Assembly: GCA_021845945.1 (NCBI GenBank)
Contig: JAJZRD010000089.1
Location: forward strand, 1 to 13,315
Length of the DNA stretch: 13,315 bases
Direction of reading: 5' to 3'
Origin: Chloroflexota bacterium
GTDB lineage: Bacteria > Chloroflexota > UBA6077
Shown here: piece by piece, positions 1-7,742 of the stretch
Layout: every line of letters begins with the position of its first letter
How positions within the stretch are numbered: position 1 is the stretch's first letter
Notes under the pieces: generated by a model
What the model was told of the DNA's origin: nothing
The model's input: only the letters and a program-made list of their open reading frames with translations
Databases searched by the model: none
Made by a program: the position numbers and the translations under genes

Positions 1-2019
1 GCCCCTCCGGTTCGCCCTGCTCTTGGTGGTGAAAAAGGCGTCGAAGATCCTGTCTCGGATCTCCGGTGCTATCCCGCTCCCCGTGTCGCCGACGCTCAAC
101 CGCACGTACTCGCCCAACTCCACCCGGTTGTAGTGGCCGAAGGGCCGGTCCACGTACAGGTTCTCCGTCCTGACCGTCAGGGTGCCCGCGTCCTGCATCG
201 CCTCACGGGCGTTGGCGACCAGATTGGAGACAACTCGGAGCAGTTGGGCCGGGGAGCCGGCCACGGGGAGCAGACCGGGAGCCAGTTCCAGGTTGACGGC
301 CAGGCCGTCGGGCCGGCTGCCCATCTGCTCCACGGCCTGGCTCGCGATGCGGTTCAACTCCACCGGCTGCTCGTCGAAGTGGCCCCTCCTGCCCAGGGCC
401 ATCATGTCCTCGTTGATGTCGGCCATCTGCTCCGCCGCCTCCATCATGGCGTCGCAATACTGGGAGGCCGGGTGGTTCTCGGGCAGCTGCCTCTCGATCA
501 GCTCGGGGTAGGCCGCCAACGGTGCCAGCAGGTTGTTGAAATCGTGAGCTACCTGGCCCGCTATCCGCCCCGCCGTCTCCAGCCGGTGCGCACGCAGCAG
601 CTGCTCCTCCAGCTGTTTCCGCTCCGTTATGTCTCGGGCAATCCCCTCAGCCGCCACCAGCTTCCCGGCCTCGTCGAAAACCGGCACGAGCCTCTGCTCG
701 GTCCAGAGGACTTGGCCGTCCCGGTGCCGCCATCGCAGGATCGAGGTCTGGGGACCGATCTCTCCCCGTTTCAACGCGGCCATCGCCCCTCGGTCATCCG
801 GGTGCACGATGGCCGGCAGCAGGTCGGGATCGGCGTAGAGGGCCTCCGGAGTGTAGCCGGTCAGCGCGTGGATCGCGGGGCTCACGTAGGCAAACCGGCC
901 GGTCCCGTAGTCGAAGCGGAAGATGAAGTCCTGGGCGTTTTCGGTCAGCCGGCGGAATCGGGCCTCACTTTCCTGGAGAGCCTCCTCGGCCCGCTTCCGT
1001 TCGGTGATGTCCCGCAGCACCACGACCTTACTCACCAGCCGACCGCGCCAGTCCCTCAGCGGGGAGATCCGCACATCGAAGGTGCGCTGCCCTCCGTCTC
1101 CCTCCAGCACCATCTCCCTGCCCGCCTGCTCCTCGCCCGGGCTGTCGTCGCAGACCGGCCACTGGGGCCAGACCCGATCCACAGGTCGCCCCACCAGGCG
1201 GGACACCTCCCGACCCGCCAGCCTCCGGGCCACCGGGTTGAGGTCCAGGACCCTATCCTCGGCGTCCAGCACCAGGAGACCGTCGCCCATATTCTCGATG
1301 ATGGCCCCCCGGGACACCGACACGATGTCCCCCAACCGCAGTCGGGAGAGGCTCCAGGCAAAGGTGAGGCTGGTAAGGTTGAAGCCGAGGCCGGTCAGGT
1401 CGACACCGGGGAAGGGGTTGAAGCCCGTCAGGAACATCACGTTCCCCAGCCACGGGACGCAGGCAGCGAACAGCAGGCCGGGCGTCTGCCACCGGTAGAG
1501 GTGGCGAGATCGAAAGAGGGTCTGAACCAGGACGAAGGCAGCCACGATCAGCACCAGGTAGGAATAGGCCGTGTGGGCCCAGAACCCCGGGGCGTAGGTG
1601 AGCACCAGGGCGGAGAAGGAGCCGCTGGTATCCAGGGCAGCCCAGCTCCACATCAGCCCCAGGGATCCATTGGTGAAGATCATCAACTCGGTAGCCGCAG
1701 GCATGAGGGCCAGCAGGGCCAGGTTGCGGGGAGTGAGCCACCTGTCGTTGCCCGTGTACCGGAGGGTGAAGATCAGCCACACCGTGGGCACGGCGACCAC
1801 GCCCCCCAGCATCACCTGATGCCAGAATACCGTCTTGGCGAGGTCGTCGCTCCCCAGTTCCAGGACGTAGGCCACGGCCCATTCGGAGCAGGCCAGCAGC
1901 AGCACCACCATGGTCCTGGCCCCCGGCACCCGAAGCCGGCCAATGTACAGGGCCGCCGCGACTGAGAGGGCTGCCGCTGCCCCGGCCAGGACGGTGTATG
2001 GGCTCTCTTGCCAGATCAC
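1..2019 (-). CDS. Membrane sensor histidine kinase, 7TM-PAS-PAS-HisKA-HATPase (3' end cut by window edge)
   Basis: Reading the minus strand from a GTG at 2019 (AGAGG about 7 nt upstream) gives 673 codons with no stop up to base 1. Residues 1-225 are hydrophobic, with about seven membrane spans, resembling the N-terminal 7TM sensor region of some histidine kinases. Two PAS domains follow (about 230-340, then 345-465, with VSPAIHALTGYTPEAL and a linker ITERK after each). The H-box is AGQVAHDFNNLLAP with His492. The ATP-binding domain shows the N-box NLVANAREAM (about 598-607), the G1 box DTGSGI and the F-box FDAFFTTK. The missing end should carry the last glycine-rich box and perhaps a receiver domain. 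The AHDFNNLL type of H-box is common in NtrB-like and hybrid kinases. The input signal is unknown; the 7TM and PAS modules suggest a membrane-linked or small-molecule/redox cue. No response regulator is visible in the window. Confidence 0.93.
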   Translation of the reverse strand, partial: MIWQESPYTVLAGAAAALSVAAALYIGRLRVPGARTMVVLLLACSEWAVAYVLELGSDDLAKTVFWHQVMLGGVVAVPTVWLIFTLRYTGNDRWLTPRNLALLALMPAATELMIFTNGSLGLMWSWAALDTSGSFSALVLTYAPGFWAHTAYSYLVLIVAAFVLVQTLFRSRHLYRWQTPGLLFAACVPWLGNVMFLTGFNPFPGVDLTGLGFNLTSLTFAWSLSRLRLGDIVSVSRGAIIENMGDGLLVLDAEDRVLDLNPVARRLAGREVSRLVGRPVDRVWPQWPVCDDSPGEEQAGREMVLEGDGGQRTFDVRISPLRDWRGRLVSKVVVLRDITERKRAEEALQESEARFRRLTENAQDFIFRFDYGTGRFAYVSPAIHALTGYTPEALYADPDLLPAIVHPDDRGAMAALKRGEIGPQTSILRWRHRDGQVLWTEQRLVPVFDEAGKLVAAEGIARDITERKQLEEQLLRAHRLETAGRIAGQVAHDFNNLLAPLAAYPELIERQLPENHPASQYCDAMMEAAEQMADINEDMMALGRRGHFDEQPVELNRIASQAVEQMGSRPDGLAVNLELAPGLLPVAGSPAQLLRVVSNLVANAREAMQDAGTLTVRTENLYVDRPFGHYNRVELGEYVRLSVGDTGSGIAPEIRDRIFDAFFTTKSRANRRG

Positions 2020-2360
2020 GAGGCTACCTCTTCATCCTTACCCCGCTCGACCTGGTGGCGACTCTTCCTGGAGCGCCCTCCTTCGGTCGATGGCTGTCGC
2101 GAGACAGAGCTGCTGGATGCACGCATGCACACTTACTAAAATCGACCGCTTGCGCCGGTTTCTGTAGCCCCATGGCCGGTCTGCAGCCGCGTCAACGAGA
2201 ATCGAGAGGGATTCCGCCCCGCGCCCTGAGGGTGGCCGGGCCGGTGGCTTGCCCCGGTTGTGGGAGTCGAGGGATCGAGGCCTCGACATCCGGGTCCTGG
2301 TGGTCGAGCGCTGGTGAGGAAGGGGAGCCGCAGGGCGGCGAGACGCCGCCCTGGGTGGGC
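2020..2360. other. Gene-free spacer between GNAT and histidine kinase genes
   Basis: No frame here has both a credible start and protein-like composition. The stretch contains the GC hairpin at 2331-2353, a 12-bp perfect palindrome TCGAGGCCTCGA at 2275-2286, and a short AT-richer patch around 2130-2145. That patch is the only place resembling a promoter for the kinase gene, but no convincing -35/-10 pair can be named. A long plus-strand open frame runs through it, but its composition is that of an antisense shadow. Confidence 0.5.
2331..2353 (-). terminator. Perfect 10-bp GC stem, 3-nt loop, just after the GNAT stop
   Basis: The plus strand reads CAGGGCGGCG, AGA, CGCCGCCCTG: a perfect 10-bp inverted repeat that starts 8 nt past the GNAT stop codon. 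Its position fits a transcription end for the acetyltransferase gene. There is no T-run after the stem on the minus strand, so it is not a canonical Rho-independent terminator. It could instead protect the mRNA 3' end. Confidence 0.45.
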
Positions 2361-2942
2361 CTAGAGAGTGTACCTCACGAGGGAGCGGGTCGTGGAGGGC
2401 CGGGCCACCTCGACGAAGCCCACCTTGAGGAAAGCGGAGGCGAGCCCCATGTAGAGCCAGGCGTCGACGCCGGCCTTCGACGGCCTGTTGGGATAGCCCT
2501 CGACGATCCTTCCCCCCCGACCTCGGACGTACTCCAAGACGGCCTGCAGCAGCTTCACCGTGAGCCCCTGCCGGCGAAACGGCTTGGCCACGAAGAAGCA
2601 GACGATGGACCAAACAGGCTCCTGGTCGACCCGCTTGAGGGTGCGGGACCGCTCCAGGGTGGGGAAGGCCTCGCGAGGGGCCACGGAGCACCAGCCCACC
2701 GGCTCTGCCCCCGCGTAGGCCAGTATCCCCGGGGCTTCGCCGGATTCCACCAGTGCCTTCAGGGCCGCACGATTCCCCTCCCCCCGCTGGGCGTCCCACT
2801 GGGAGCGCTTCAGCCGCCACCACATGCACCAGCAGCCGGCGCAGGCGCCCCGCTCCCCGAAGAGCCTCTCCAGGTCGGGCCATCGTTCCGGGGTCGCGGG
2901 GTGAAAGGTCAGCTCGAGGGACGCAGGCTGTTCAGAAGGCAT
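2361..2942 (-). CDS. GNAT-family N-acetyltransferase with Cys-rich N-terminal motif
   Basis: 193 residues. The start chosen is the ATG at 2942, which has AGGAGGAGA just upstream; a longer in-frame version from 2987 lacks such a site. The acetyl-CoA binding segment appears as a beta strand SIVCFFV followed by RRQGLTVKLLQAVLEYV (about residues 112-139), the R/Q-x-x-G-x pyrophosphate loop typical of GNAT enzymes. The N-terminus carries CAGCWCMWWR (residues 34-43, three cysteines), a motif I associate with a subgroup of uncharacterised GNAT proteins. The acceptor substrate cannot be told from sequence. The gene lies 81 nt downstream of the 2-hydroxyacid dehydrogenase and may be cotranscribed with it; a GC hairpin follows its stop. 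Confidence 0.88.
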   Translation of the reverse strand: MPSEQPASLELTFHPATPERWPDLERLFGERGACAGCWCMWWRLKRSQWDAQRGEGNRAALKALVESGEAPGILAYAGAEPVGWCSVAPREAFPTLERSRTLKRVDQEPVWSIVCFFVAKPFRRQGLTVKLLQAVLEYVRGRGGRIVEGYPNRPSKAGVDAWLYMGLASAFLKVGFVEVARPSTTRSLVRYTL

Positions 2943-3023
2943 GGACTTCTCCTCCTCTGTCGATCGGCTGCCAGCCGGTGGCCCCACTGGATCAACAGCA
3001 GCCCAAGCGGGTGCGATGCGCCC

Positions 3024-3989
3024 CTACGCCAGCACCGCCGGGTTCACCACGTTGGAGGGCCGGCCCTCGAAGAAGGCGATCAGGTTGTCCACCGGCATCT
3101 GCCGGAGCCGCTCCGAGGCCTCGGCGGTGACCCAGCCGGTGTGGGGGCTCAGCACGACGTTCTCCAATCCCACCAGGGGGCTGTCGGCAGGGAGCGGCTC
3201 CTGCACGAAGGCATCCAGTCCGGCCGCCCCCAGCCGTCCCGAGGCCAGCGCCTCGGCCAGCGCCTTCTCGTCCACCAGCGCCCCTCGGGCGCTGTTCACC
3301 AGGATCGCCCCCGGCTTCATCAGGGCCAGCTCTCTGGCGCCGACGAGACCCACGGTCCTGGACGATGCCCGAAGGTGCAGGGAGACGACGTCGGCGCTGC
3401 CGAACAGCTCCTCCAGTCCCACCAGGGTCGCCCCCACCCGCCGAGCCCGCTCCGGGTCGGGCGTCAGGCTCCAGGCCACCACCTTCATCCCGAAGGCTCG
3501 GGCCATCGAGGCCACCTCCTGGCCGATGGCGCCCAGCCCGACGATCCCCAGGGTCTTGCCCCGCAGCTCGATCCCCTCCAGGTGGCGCCACTGGCCCGAC
3601 CGGACCGCCCGGTCAGCCGTCGCCACGTGCCGGGCCGCCGACAGCATCAGGGCGAAGGTGAGCTCCGCAACCGAGACCGTGGACGCGCCGGGCGTGTTGG
3701 TTACCACGACCCCCCGTTGGGTGGCCGCCTCCAGATCCACGTTGTCGGTCCCCGTGCCGAGGATCGAGAGGATCCTCAGCTCCGGCAGCGCCGCCAGCAG
3801 CTCCGCATCGAAGCGGGAGTAGGCCCGGATGTTGATCGCGGCGGCAGCCCCCTGGAGACGATCGATCAGCTCCACCTGGTCCGCTGCCCTGGTCCCGAAC
3901 AGCGCCACCTCGCCGTAGGGGGCCAGTCTCTCCAGCTCCCTGTGTCCCTGGTAAACCGGTGGGAAATCGTCGGGGATCACGATGCGCAC
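3024..3989 (-). CDS. D-isomer-specific 2-hydroxyacid dehydrogenase (NAD(P)-dependent)
   Basis: 321 residues, the usual length for this family. The GTG start at 3989 has a clear GGAGG 6 nt upstream. It would interconvert a 2-hydroxyacid and its 2-oxoacid in the cytoplasm. The nucleotide loop is GLGAIG (residues 151-156). The catalytic trio typical of the family is visible: Arg235 in NSARG, Glu264 in LDAFVQEP and His283 in SPHTGW. After the second Rossmann strand (VVAWS) a serine stands where strictly NAD-dependent members usually have Asp, so NADP use is possible. Relatives include phosphoglycerate dehydrogenase and glyoxylate/hydroxypyruvate reductases. The C-terminal ACT-type extension of the long SerA form is absent, so a role in serine synthesis is not implied. 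The substrate is unknown. Confidence 0.92.
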   Translation of the reverse strand: MRIVIPDDFPPVYQGHRELERLAPYGEVALFGTRAADQVELIDRLQGAAAAINIRAYSRFDAELLAALPELRILSILGTGTDNVDLEAATQRGVVVTNTPGASTVSVAELTFALMLSAARHVATADRAVRSGQWRHLEGIELRGKTLGIVGLGAIGQEVASMARAFGMKVVAWSLTPDPERARRVGATLVGLEELFGSADVVSLHLRASSRTVGLVGARELALMKPGAILVNSARGALVDEKALAEALASGRLGAAGLDAFVQEPLPADSPLVGLENVVLSPHTGWVTAEASERLRQMPVDNLIAFFEGRPSNVVNPAVLA

Positions 3990-4137
3990 GGCGAACCTCC
4001 GATATCTCTGTAATCGTCGAAGCGGCCAGCCGATGATACATCTGCAGGCTCTCGCGAGCCAGGGTGAGGGTAGAGCCGGGGGCTTTGCCCTGGAAGGCCG
4101 TGGCGGTGCCGATCACGCCCCCGCCCTGACCCGTTCG

Positions 4138-4605
4138 CTACGACTGCGGTATCGGGCTGGGCGCCGTGAGTATGCGGACCTTGCTGGCCAGCACCGAGTT
4201 GGAGCCCCCGGCCGTGCCGCCGGCCTGGATTACCACCCCTGGCTTCACGTCCTGGAGGGTCCTGGGGCTTCCATCGGCAGCCTCGACCTGGGTCTTATCA
4301 GTGAGTGCTACGGATTCCAGACCGTGCACCGGCTCTACCAGGGTGATGACCCGGGCGCTGGCATCCACCTCTCGCACCTGGCCGGTGATGACCAGCTGTC
4401 CGGTTGGGCCGCCGGTACCGGTAGGGGTGGGCCTTGACGGCTGTCCCCCGGGGGCAGTTGTGGCCCCAGCGGCCGGCAGCGTCCCGCCTTTGGGCGGAGT
4501 GGTGGTGGGTGCCGCAGGAGGTGTGGAGCCGCCGGCGCAGGCCTCGAGCCCCATACTCAAGAGAGCCACCAGGATCAGCAGCAAGACGGTCTTAGGATTC
4601 CCCAC
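4138..4605 (-). CDS. Small secreted lipoprotein with DUF5666-like domain
   Basis: 155 residues from a GTG at 4605; an in-frame stop four codons upstream fixes the start region, although the ribosome site (GGAGAGG) is rather distant. Residues 1-22 form a signal peptide with hydrophobic core VLLLILVALL and a lipobox ending in GLEAC, so Cys23 should be lipidated. A Pro/Thr/Gly-rich linker (about 24-68) follows. The C-terminal part (about 69-150) has a small beta-barrel pattern: ITGQVREVDASARVITL, then VALTDKTQV, then LQDVKPGVVIQ and LASKVRIL. This matches the general pattern of DUF5666 (an OB-like repeat), an assignment by eye. Function is unknown, and such proteins usually lie outside the membrane. 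It stands alone between the SDR pseudogene and the dehydrogenase, with 181 and 148 nt spacers. Confidence 0.8.
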   Translation of the reverse strand: MGNPKTVLLLILVALLSMGLEACAGGSTPPAAPTTTPPKGGTLPAAGATTAPGGQPSRPTPTGTGGPTGQLVITGQVREVDASARVITLVEPVHGLESVALTDKTQVEAADGSPRTLQDVKPGVVIQAGGTAGGSNSVLASKVRILTAPSPIPQS

Positions 4606-4786
4606 CTGCCTTGGTCACCTCTCCTTCTCCATCAAAGGAGCGCGCTACGGTGGCCCTGAGGACAGAGACCAGATCAGCACCACCCGGAGACGAATTCTGT
4701 CCAGCGTCCCGGCCGAAGGAACAAGAGTCGTCCCTTCGAGCAACCGTAGTCGCGAGAATCCTTTCCAGTATTCGTGCCAGCCCCCG

Positions 4787-5289
4787 TTAGATGTTGGAGT
4801 GGGACTGGACGCCGTCCACAACCCAGCAGGCCCCCGAGACGTGGCGCGCCCGCTCCGAGGCGAGGAACACCACCACGTTGGCCACATCCTCCGGCCGGCC
4901 GAAGCCCATCGGCAGCTCTCGCCGCTCGAACTCGGCCATGCCTTCCGGGTCGGCCTGCCTACGCCGGTCCCAGGAGCCCCCCGGGAAGAGAATGGAGCCG
5001 GGGGCAACGCTGTTGACCCTGATCCGGAGGGGGGGCCAGCTCCCGGGCCACCTGCTTGGTCAGGCTGATCAGTGCGGCCTTGGCCACGTTGGGTGAGATC
5101 GGCCGCCACTACCAGCGGCTCACCGCCCCGCGCCCGCGCCTCCTCGGCCACCTGCGTCAGCGGCTCCTCGTGGCGCGCCGTGAGAACCACCCGGCAGCCC
5201 TCCTCGGCCAGACCGAGGGCGATGGAGCGGCCGATGCCCCGACTCGACCCGGTCACGATGGCCACCTTACCCTTGAGACCCAGATCCAT
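4787..5289 (-). pseudogene. Degraded short-chain dehydrogenase/reductase (FabG-like), internal deletion and frameshift
   Basis: The ATG at 5289 has a near-ideal ribosome site (AGGGAGGTGAT at 5295-5305). The first 66 codons are a normal SDR N-terminus: GKVAIVTGSSRGIGRSIA (TGxxxGxG cofactor loop) up to VVAADLT. At about 5095 the frame jumps directly to PNVAKAALISLTKQVARELA, which normally lies some 90 residues further on. The NNAG motif and the catalytic Ser/Tyr region are therefore missing. At a run of seven C's (about 5031-5037 on the minus strand) a second frame change is needed to continue into RIRVNSVAPGSILFPGG and onward to SNI and a TAA at 4787-4789. The three pieces total about 169 residues against about 250-265 for a complete enzyme. 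Translated as it stands, the first frame runs into unrelated sequence. It lies 30 nt after ubiE, so it was probably the last gene of that operon. Confidence 0.85.
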
Positions 5290-5319
5290 CCCGGATCACC
5301 TCCCTGCGAATGATCGCCG

Positions 5320-6048
5320 CTAATTCTCCTTCATTCCGGCGTGGATCGCCATGGCCCCAAAGGAGAGGTGGCGATAGGAGACCTGGGCGAAGCCTGCCTC
5401 CCGCATCATGGCAGCCAGGCGAGGGGCATCGGGGAAGGTGGTGAGGGAGTTGGGCAGATAGGAGTAGGCCTGGGCATCCCCCGACACCAACGCCCCGAGG
5501 CGGGGAACGAAGCCGTAGAAGTAGCGCTGAAAGAGGGCGCCGAACAGCCTGGAGGGGGGATGGGTGATCTCCAGGCAGACCGCCAACCCTCCGGGCCGGA
5601 GCACCCGGACCATCTCCCGCAGCGCCAGCGGCAGATCGGCCACGTTGCGAAGCAGGAAGCCGTTGATGACCCGATCGAAGCTCTCATCGCCGAAGGGCAA
5701 AGCCTGGGCGTCCCCTGCCACCAACCCCACGGTAGGCCGCAGCTCCGCCAGCTTTCGCGAGGCGGCCTCCAGCATCGGTCCGCAGAAGTCCAGCCCCACC
5801 ACCCTCCGGGCACCCCGGCGAACCATCTCCCTGGCCATGTCGCCGGTACCGGTGGCGATGTCCAGGGCCTCCATTCCTTCCGGCCGGCACAGCTCGACGG
5901 CGAGCCGGCGCCAGCGCACGTCCATCCCGCCCGTCATCAGCCGGTTCATCAGGTCGTACCGAGGCACGATGCGGGCGAACATCGCCCGCACCCGCGTGGG
6001 TTTATCCCCCGAGGCCGTCGAACTCACTTGACCACCATCCATTCGCAC
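5320..6048 (-). CDS. ubiE: UbiE/MenG-type SAM-dependent quinone C-methyltransferase
   Basis: 242 residues, the usual length for UbiE/MenG. It should methylate the demethylated quinone head group, giving menaquinone from demethylmenaquinone. Diagnostic stretches: FARIVPRYDLMNRLMTGGMD near the start (about 24-43), SAM motif I ALDIATGTGD (61-70), GDAQALPFGDESFD, NGFLLRNVADL and MVRVLRPGG. The start is uncertain. GTG 6048 has GGAG 8 nt upstream, ATG 6042 is also possible, and GTG 6027 would overlap the permease stop as GTGA, a typical coupling arrangement. All three options overlap the permease gene, so translational coupling is likely. The decarboxylase, prenyltransferase and UbiX homologue upstream point to quinone synthesis rather than another methyltransferase role. 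Confidence 0.92.
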   Translation of the reverse strand: MRMDGGQVSSTASGDKPTRVRAMFARIVPRYDLMNRLMTGGMDVRWRRLAVELCRPEGMEALDIATGTGDMAREMVRRGARRVVGLDFCGPMLEAASRKLAELRPTVGLVAGDAQALPFGDESFDRVINGFLLRNVADLPLALREMVRVLRPGGLAVCLEITHPPSRLFGALFQRYFYGFVPRLGALVSGDAQAYSYLPNSLTTFPDAPRLAAMMREAGFAQVSYRHLSFGAMAIHAGMKEN

Positions 6049-6764
6049 GCCCGCCGCTCCAATCTGTCCAGCAGCACGTAGGTGATAAGACCCAGGATGG
6101 CCAGAGCGATCACCCCGGCGTACATCTCGGGATAGGCCATCCGCCCCCAGGCCTCGACGGTGATGTAGTAGGCGAGACCCGACTGGGTGGCGAAGGTCTC
6201 CGCCAGGAACAGGACGGCGATGGCTGTGCCGGTGCTAACCCTCAGCGCCGTCAACACCGCGGGCAGGCAGGCGGGGAAGTAGACGTAGCGCAGCAGCTCC
6301 AGCCGGCGGGCGCCCAGGGAGCGCACCGACTGCACCAGCTCCGGCCGCACCCCAAGGCAGGCATCCCGCACCACCACCAGGATCTGGAAGAAGAGGATCA
6401 GGGAGATGATGAACACCTTGGAGCTGTCGCCGGTCCCCAGGAACAGCATAATGATGGGGAGGAAGACGATCTTCGGTACCGGATAGGTCAGGTAGATCAC
6501 GGGCGACATCAGGCCGTTCCATCGGGGGCTCTGGCCGATGGCCAGCCCCAGAGGGGTTGCCAGCAGCGCGGCGATGACCATGCTGAGCGCCAGCCGGTAG
6601 CCGCTCACCAGGAAGTGATGGGCCAGCCCTCGAGGCAGGTCGCGAATCAGCGCGGTCAGGGCGGCGCCCGGCCCCGGCAGCAGCGAGGCGTTCACCGCCA
6701 TGGCGGCTGCCTGCCAGAGCACTGCCAGGAAGGCCGTCGCCAGAACGATTTGCCTGGCTTTCAT
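6024..6764 (-). CDS. ABC transporter permease, NitT/TauT (SsuC/TauC) family
   Basis: 246 residues from the ATG at 6764, which places the first membrane span (IVLATAFLAVLWQAAAMAV) at the N-terminus as usual for this family; the ribosome site GGGG 7 nt upstream is modest. About six membrane segments are visible. The cytoplasmic EAA-type loop that contacts the ATPase reads SVRSLGARRLELLRYVYFPACLP. Other family signs are SLLPGPGAALTAL near the start and TYPVPKIVFLPIIMLFLGTGDSSKV in the middle. The frame is open upstream to 6920, across a dispersed repeat, so a longer product cannot be excluded. It pairs with the ATPase and binding protein encoded upstream and overlaps ubiE at its end. It should form the membrane channel of an importer; the substrate is unknown. 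Confidence 0.93.
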   Translation of the reverse strand: MKARQIVLATAFLAVLWQAAAMAVNASLLPGPGAALTALIRDLPRGLAHHFLVSGYRLALSMVIAALLATPLGLAIGQSPRWNGLMSPVIYLTYPVPKIVFLPIIMLFLGTGDSSKVFIISLILFFQILVVVRDACLGVRPELVQSVRSLGARRLELLRYVYFPACLPAVLTALRVSTGTAIAVLFLAETFATQSGLAYYITVEAWGRMAYPEMYAGVIALAILGLITYVLLDRLERRACEWMVVK

Positions 6765-6815
6765 TGTGAGACCCCGACGTGGGTTGAAGTGGGCCTCTGC
6801 AGAACGGCGGGAACG

Positions 6816-6893
6816 AAACCACAAAGGCACGAAGACACCAAGTTGCATGAAGGCCCCTTGGTGGTCCTTCGTGCCTTCGTGCCTTGGTGGTTT
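6816..6893. repeat. Dispersed inverted repeat (hairpin), copy 1
   Basis: Two 27-nt arms (6816-6842 and 6867-6893) are reverse complements at 24 positions and start and end with AAACCAC / GGTGGTTT-like ends. Each arm is built from CACNAAG steps. It fills much of the 187-nt spacer between the ATPase and permease genes. A related copy lies at 8693-8759. In RNA it would form a long stem between two genes whose products are needed in equal amounts. Confidence 0.85.
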
Positions 6894-6934
6894 GGCCCGC
6901 GCCGCACCCTCCGCTCCCAACCTTCCACCCTTCT

Positions 6935-6970
6935 GATCCTGTCCATCCTGTCTATCCTGTTTGTCCTGGC
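6935..6970. repeat. Four degenerate 9-bp tandem repeats
   Basis: Units GATCCTGTC, CATCCTGTC, TATCCTGTT and TGTCCTGGC run head to tail. The array overlaps the 3' end of the ATPase gene and supplies its last codons and stop. Confidence 0.85.
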
Positions 6971-7740
6971 GTGCGAACTGCCGCTGACAAGGAACGGTGA
7001 TTCGTCAGCTCGGCGGTGAGGTCTCGAACCTGAGCGCACCGCTCGAAGAATTCGTGGCTCCGGCGATAGCCCGAGCGGCGAGCCTCGGGGTTGTCGACCA
7101 CCACGAAGGAGTCGATAGGCTGGTGCCCAACGATCAGGATCTTCCGCCCCAGGAAGACCGCTTCCTGGATGTCGTGGGTCACCAGCACCGTGGTCATTCC
7201 GCTGCCCTCGGAGAGCTGGACCACCAACTCCTGAAGGTCCTCCCGGGTAGAGGAGTCCAGGGAGGAAAAGGGCTCGTCCATCAGCAGCAGCGAAGGCTCC
7301 AGGGCCAGGGTTCGGGCGATGGCGACTCGCTGTCGCTGGCCACCCGAGAGCTGGCCCGGATACTTGCCGGCCACACCGTCGATGCCCAGCCGCTCCAGCC
7401 AGTAGCGCACCTTGGCTTCCATCTCGGCCGCCGGCACCCGACGGATCTTCAGCCCCAGGGCCACGTTGTCCCAGGCCTTGGCCCAGGGCAGCAGACCGTG
7501 ATCCTGGAGGATCAGGCCGGTGGAGGTGCGGGGGGCCGTGACCTCGCTCCACTCCACCCGCACCGAGCCGGCGGTGGGCCGGCGCAGACCAGCCAGCAGG
7601 TAGACCAGGGTGGTCTTCCCACAGCCCGAGGGACCAAGGACCGCCCAGGACTCCCCCGGGGCCACCGCCCAGTCGATGCCGTTGTAGATCTCGTCCGGCC
7701 TGGCATAGCCGAACGAGAGACCTTGGACCTCTATCATCAT
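6952..7740 (-). CDS. ABC transporter ATP-binding protein, NitT/TauT (SsuB/TauB) family
   Basis: 262 residues from ATG 7740 (a second ATG follows at 7737). The start lies 2 nt after the binding-protein stop, so translation is probably coupled. All nucleotide-binding motifs are present: Walker A GPSGCGKTT (36-44), Q-loop Gln79 in LILQDHGLLPW, signature LSGGQ (131-135), Walker B LLLMDEP with Asp155-Glu156, and switch His189 in VTHD. The LLPW sequence after the Q-loop is typical of nitrate/sulfonate/taurine-type importers. The protein should power uptake through the permease encoded downstream. The extreme C-terminus (PGQTG and the TAG stop) is read from the 9-bp tandem repeat, so the original end was probably different. 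A longer open frame extends upstream to 8697, but that portion is out of frame with the real binding-protein gene and has no family features. Confidence 0.95.
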   Translation of the reverse strand: MMIEVQGLSFGYARPDEIYNGIDWAVAPGESWAVLGPSGCGKTTLVYLLAGLRRPTAGSVRVEWSEVTAPRTSTGLILQDHGLLPWAKAWDNVALGLKIRRVPAAEMEAKVRYWLERLGIDGVAGKYPGQLSGGQRQRVAIARTLALEPSLLLMDEPFSSLDSSTREDLQELVVQLSEGSGMTTVLVTHDIQEAVFLGRKILIVGHQPIDSFVVVDNPEARRSGYRRSHEFFERCAQVRDLTAELTNHRSLSAAVRTPGQTG

Positions 7741-7742
7741 CC

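Noticed and set aside
133..1965. 610-codon plus-strand open frame
   Set aside because: It is antisense to the histidine kinase; its His/Gln/Pro/Gly-rich translation has no domain pattern, while the minus strand shows clear kinase motifs.
1998..4013. 671-codon plus-strand open frame
   Set aside because: It spans the antisense of the GNAT and dehydrogenase genes plus spacers; low-complexity composition typical of GC-rich shadow frames.
3990..4116. Open reading in the spacer upstream of the dehydrogenase, in another frame
   Set aside because: It has no ribosome site, no recognisable pattern, and continues out of frame into the dehydrogenase gene.
4606..4786. Promoter for the lipoprotein gene
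   Set aside because: No credible -10/-35 pair could be named in this spacer; nothing beyond the remote GGAGAGG site stands out.
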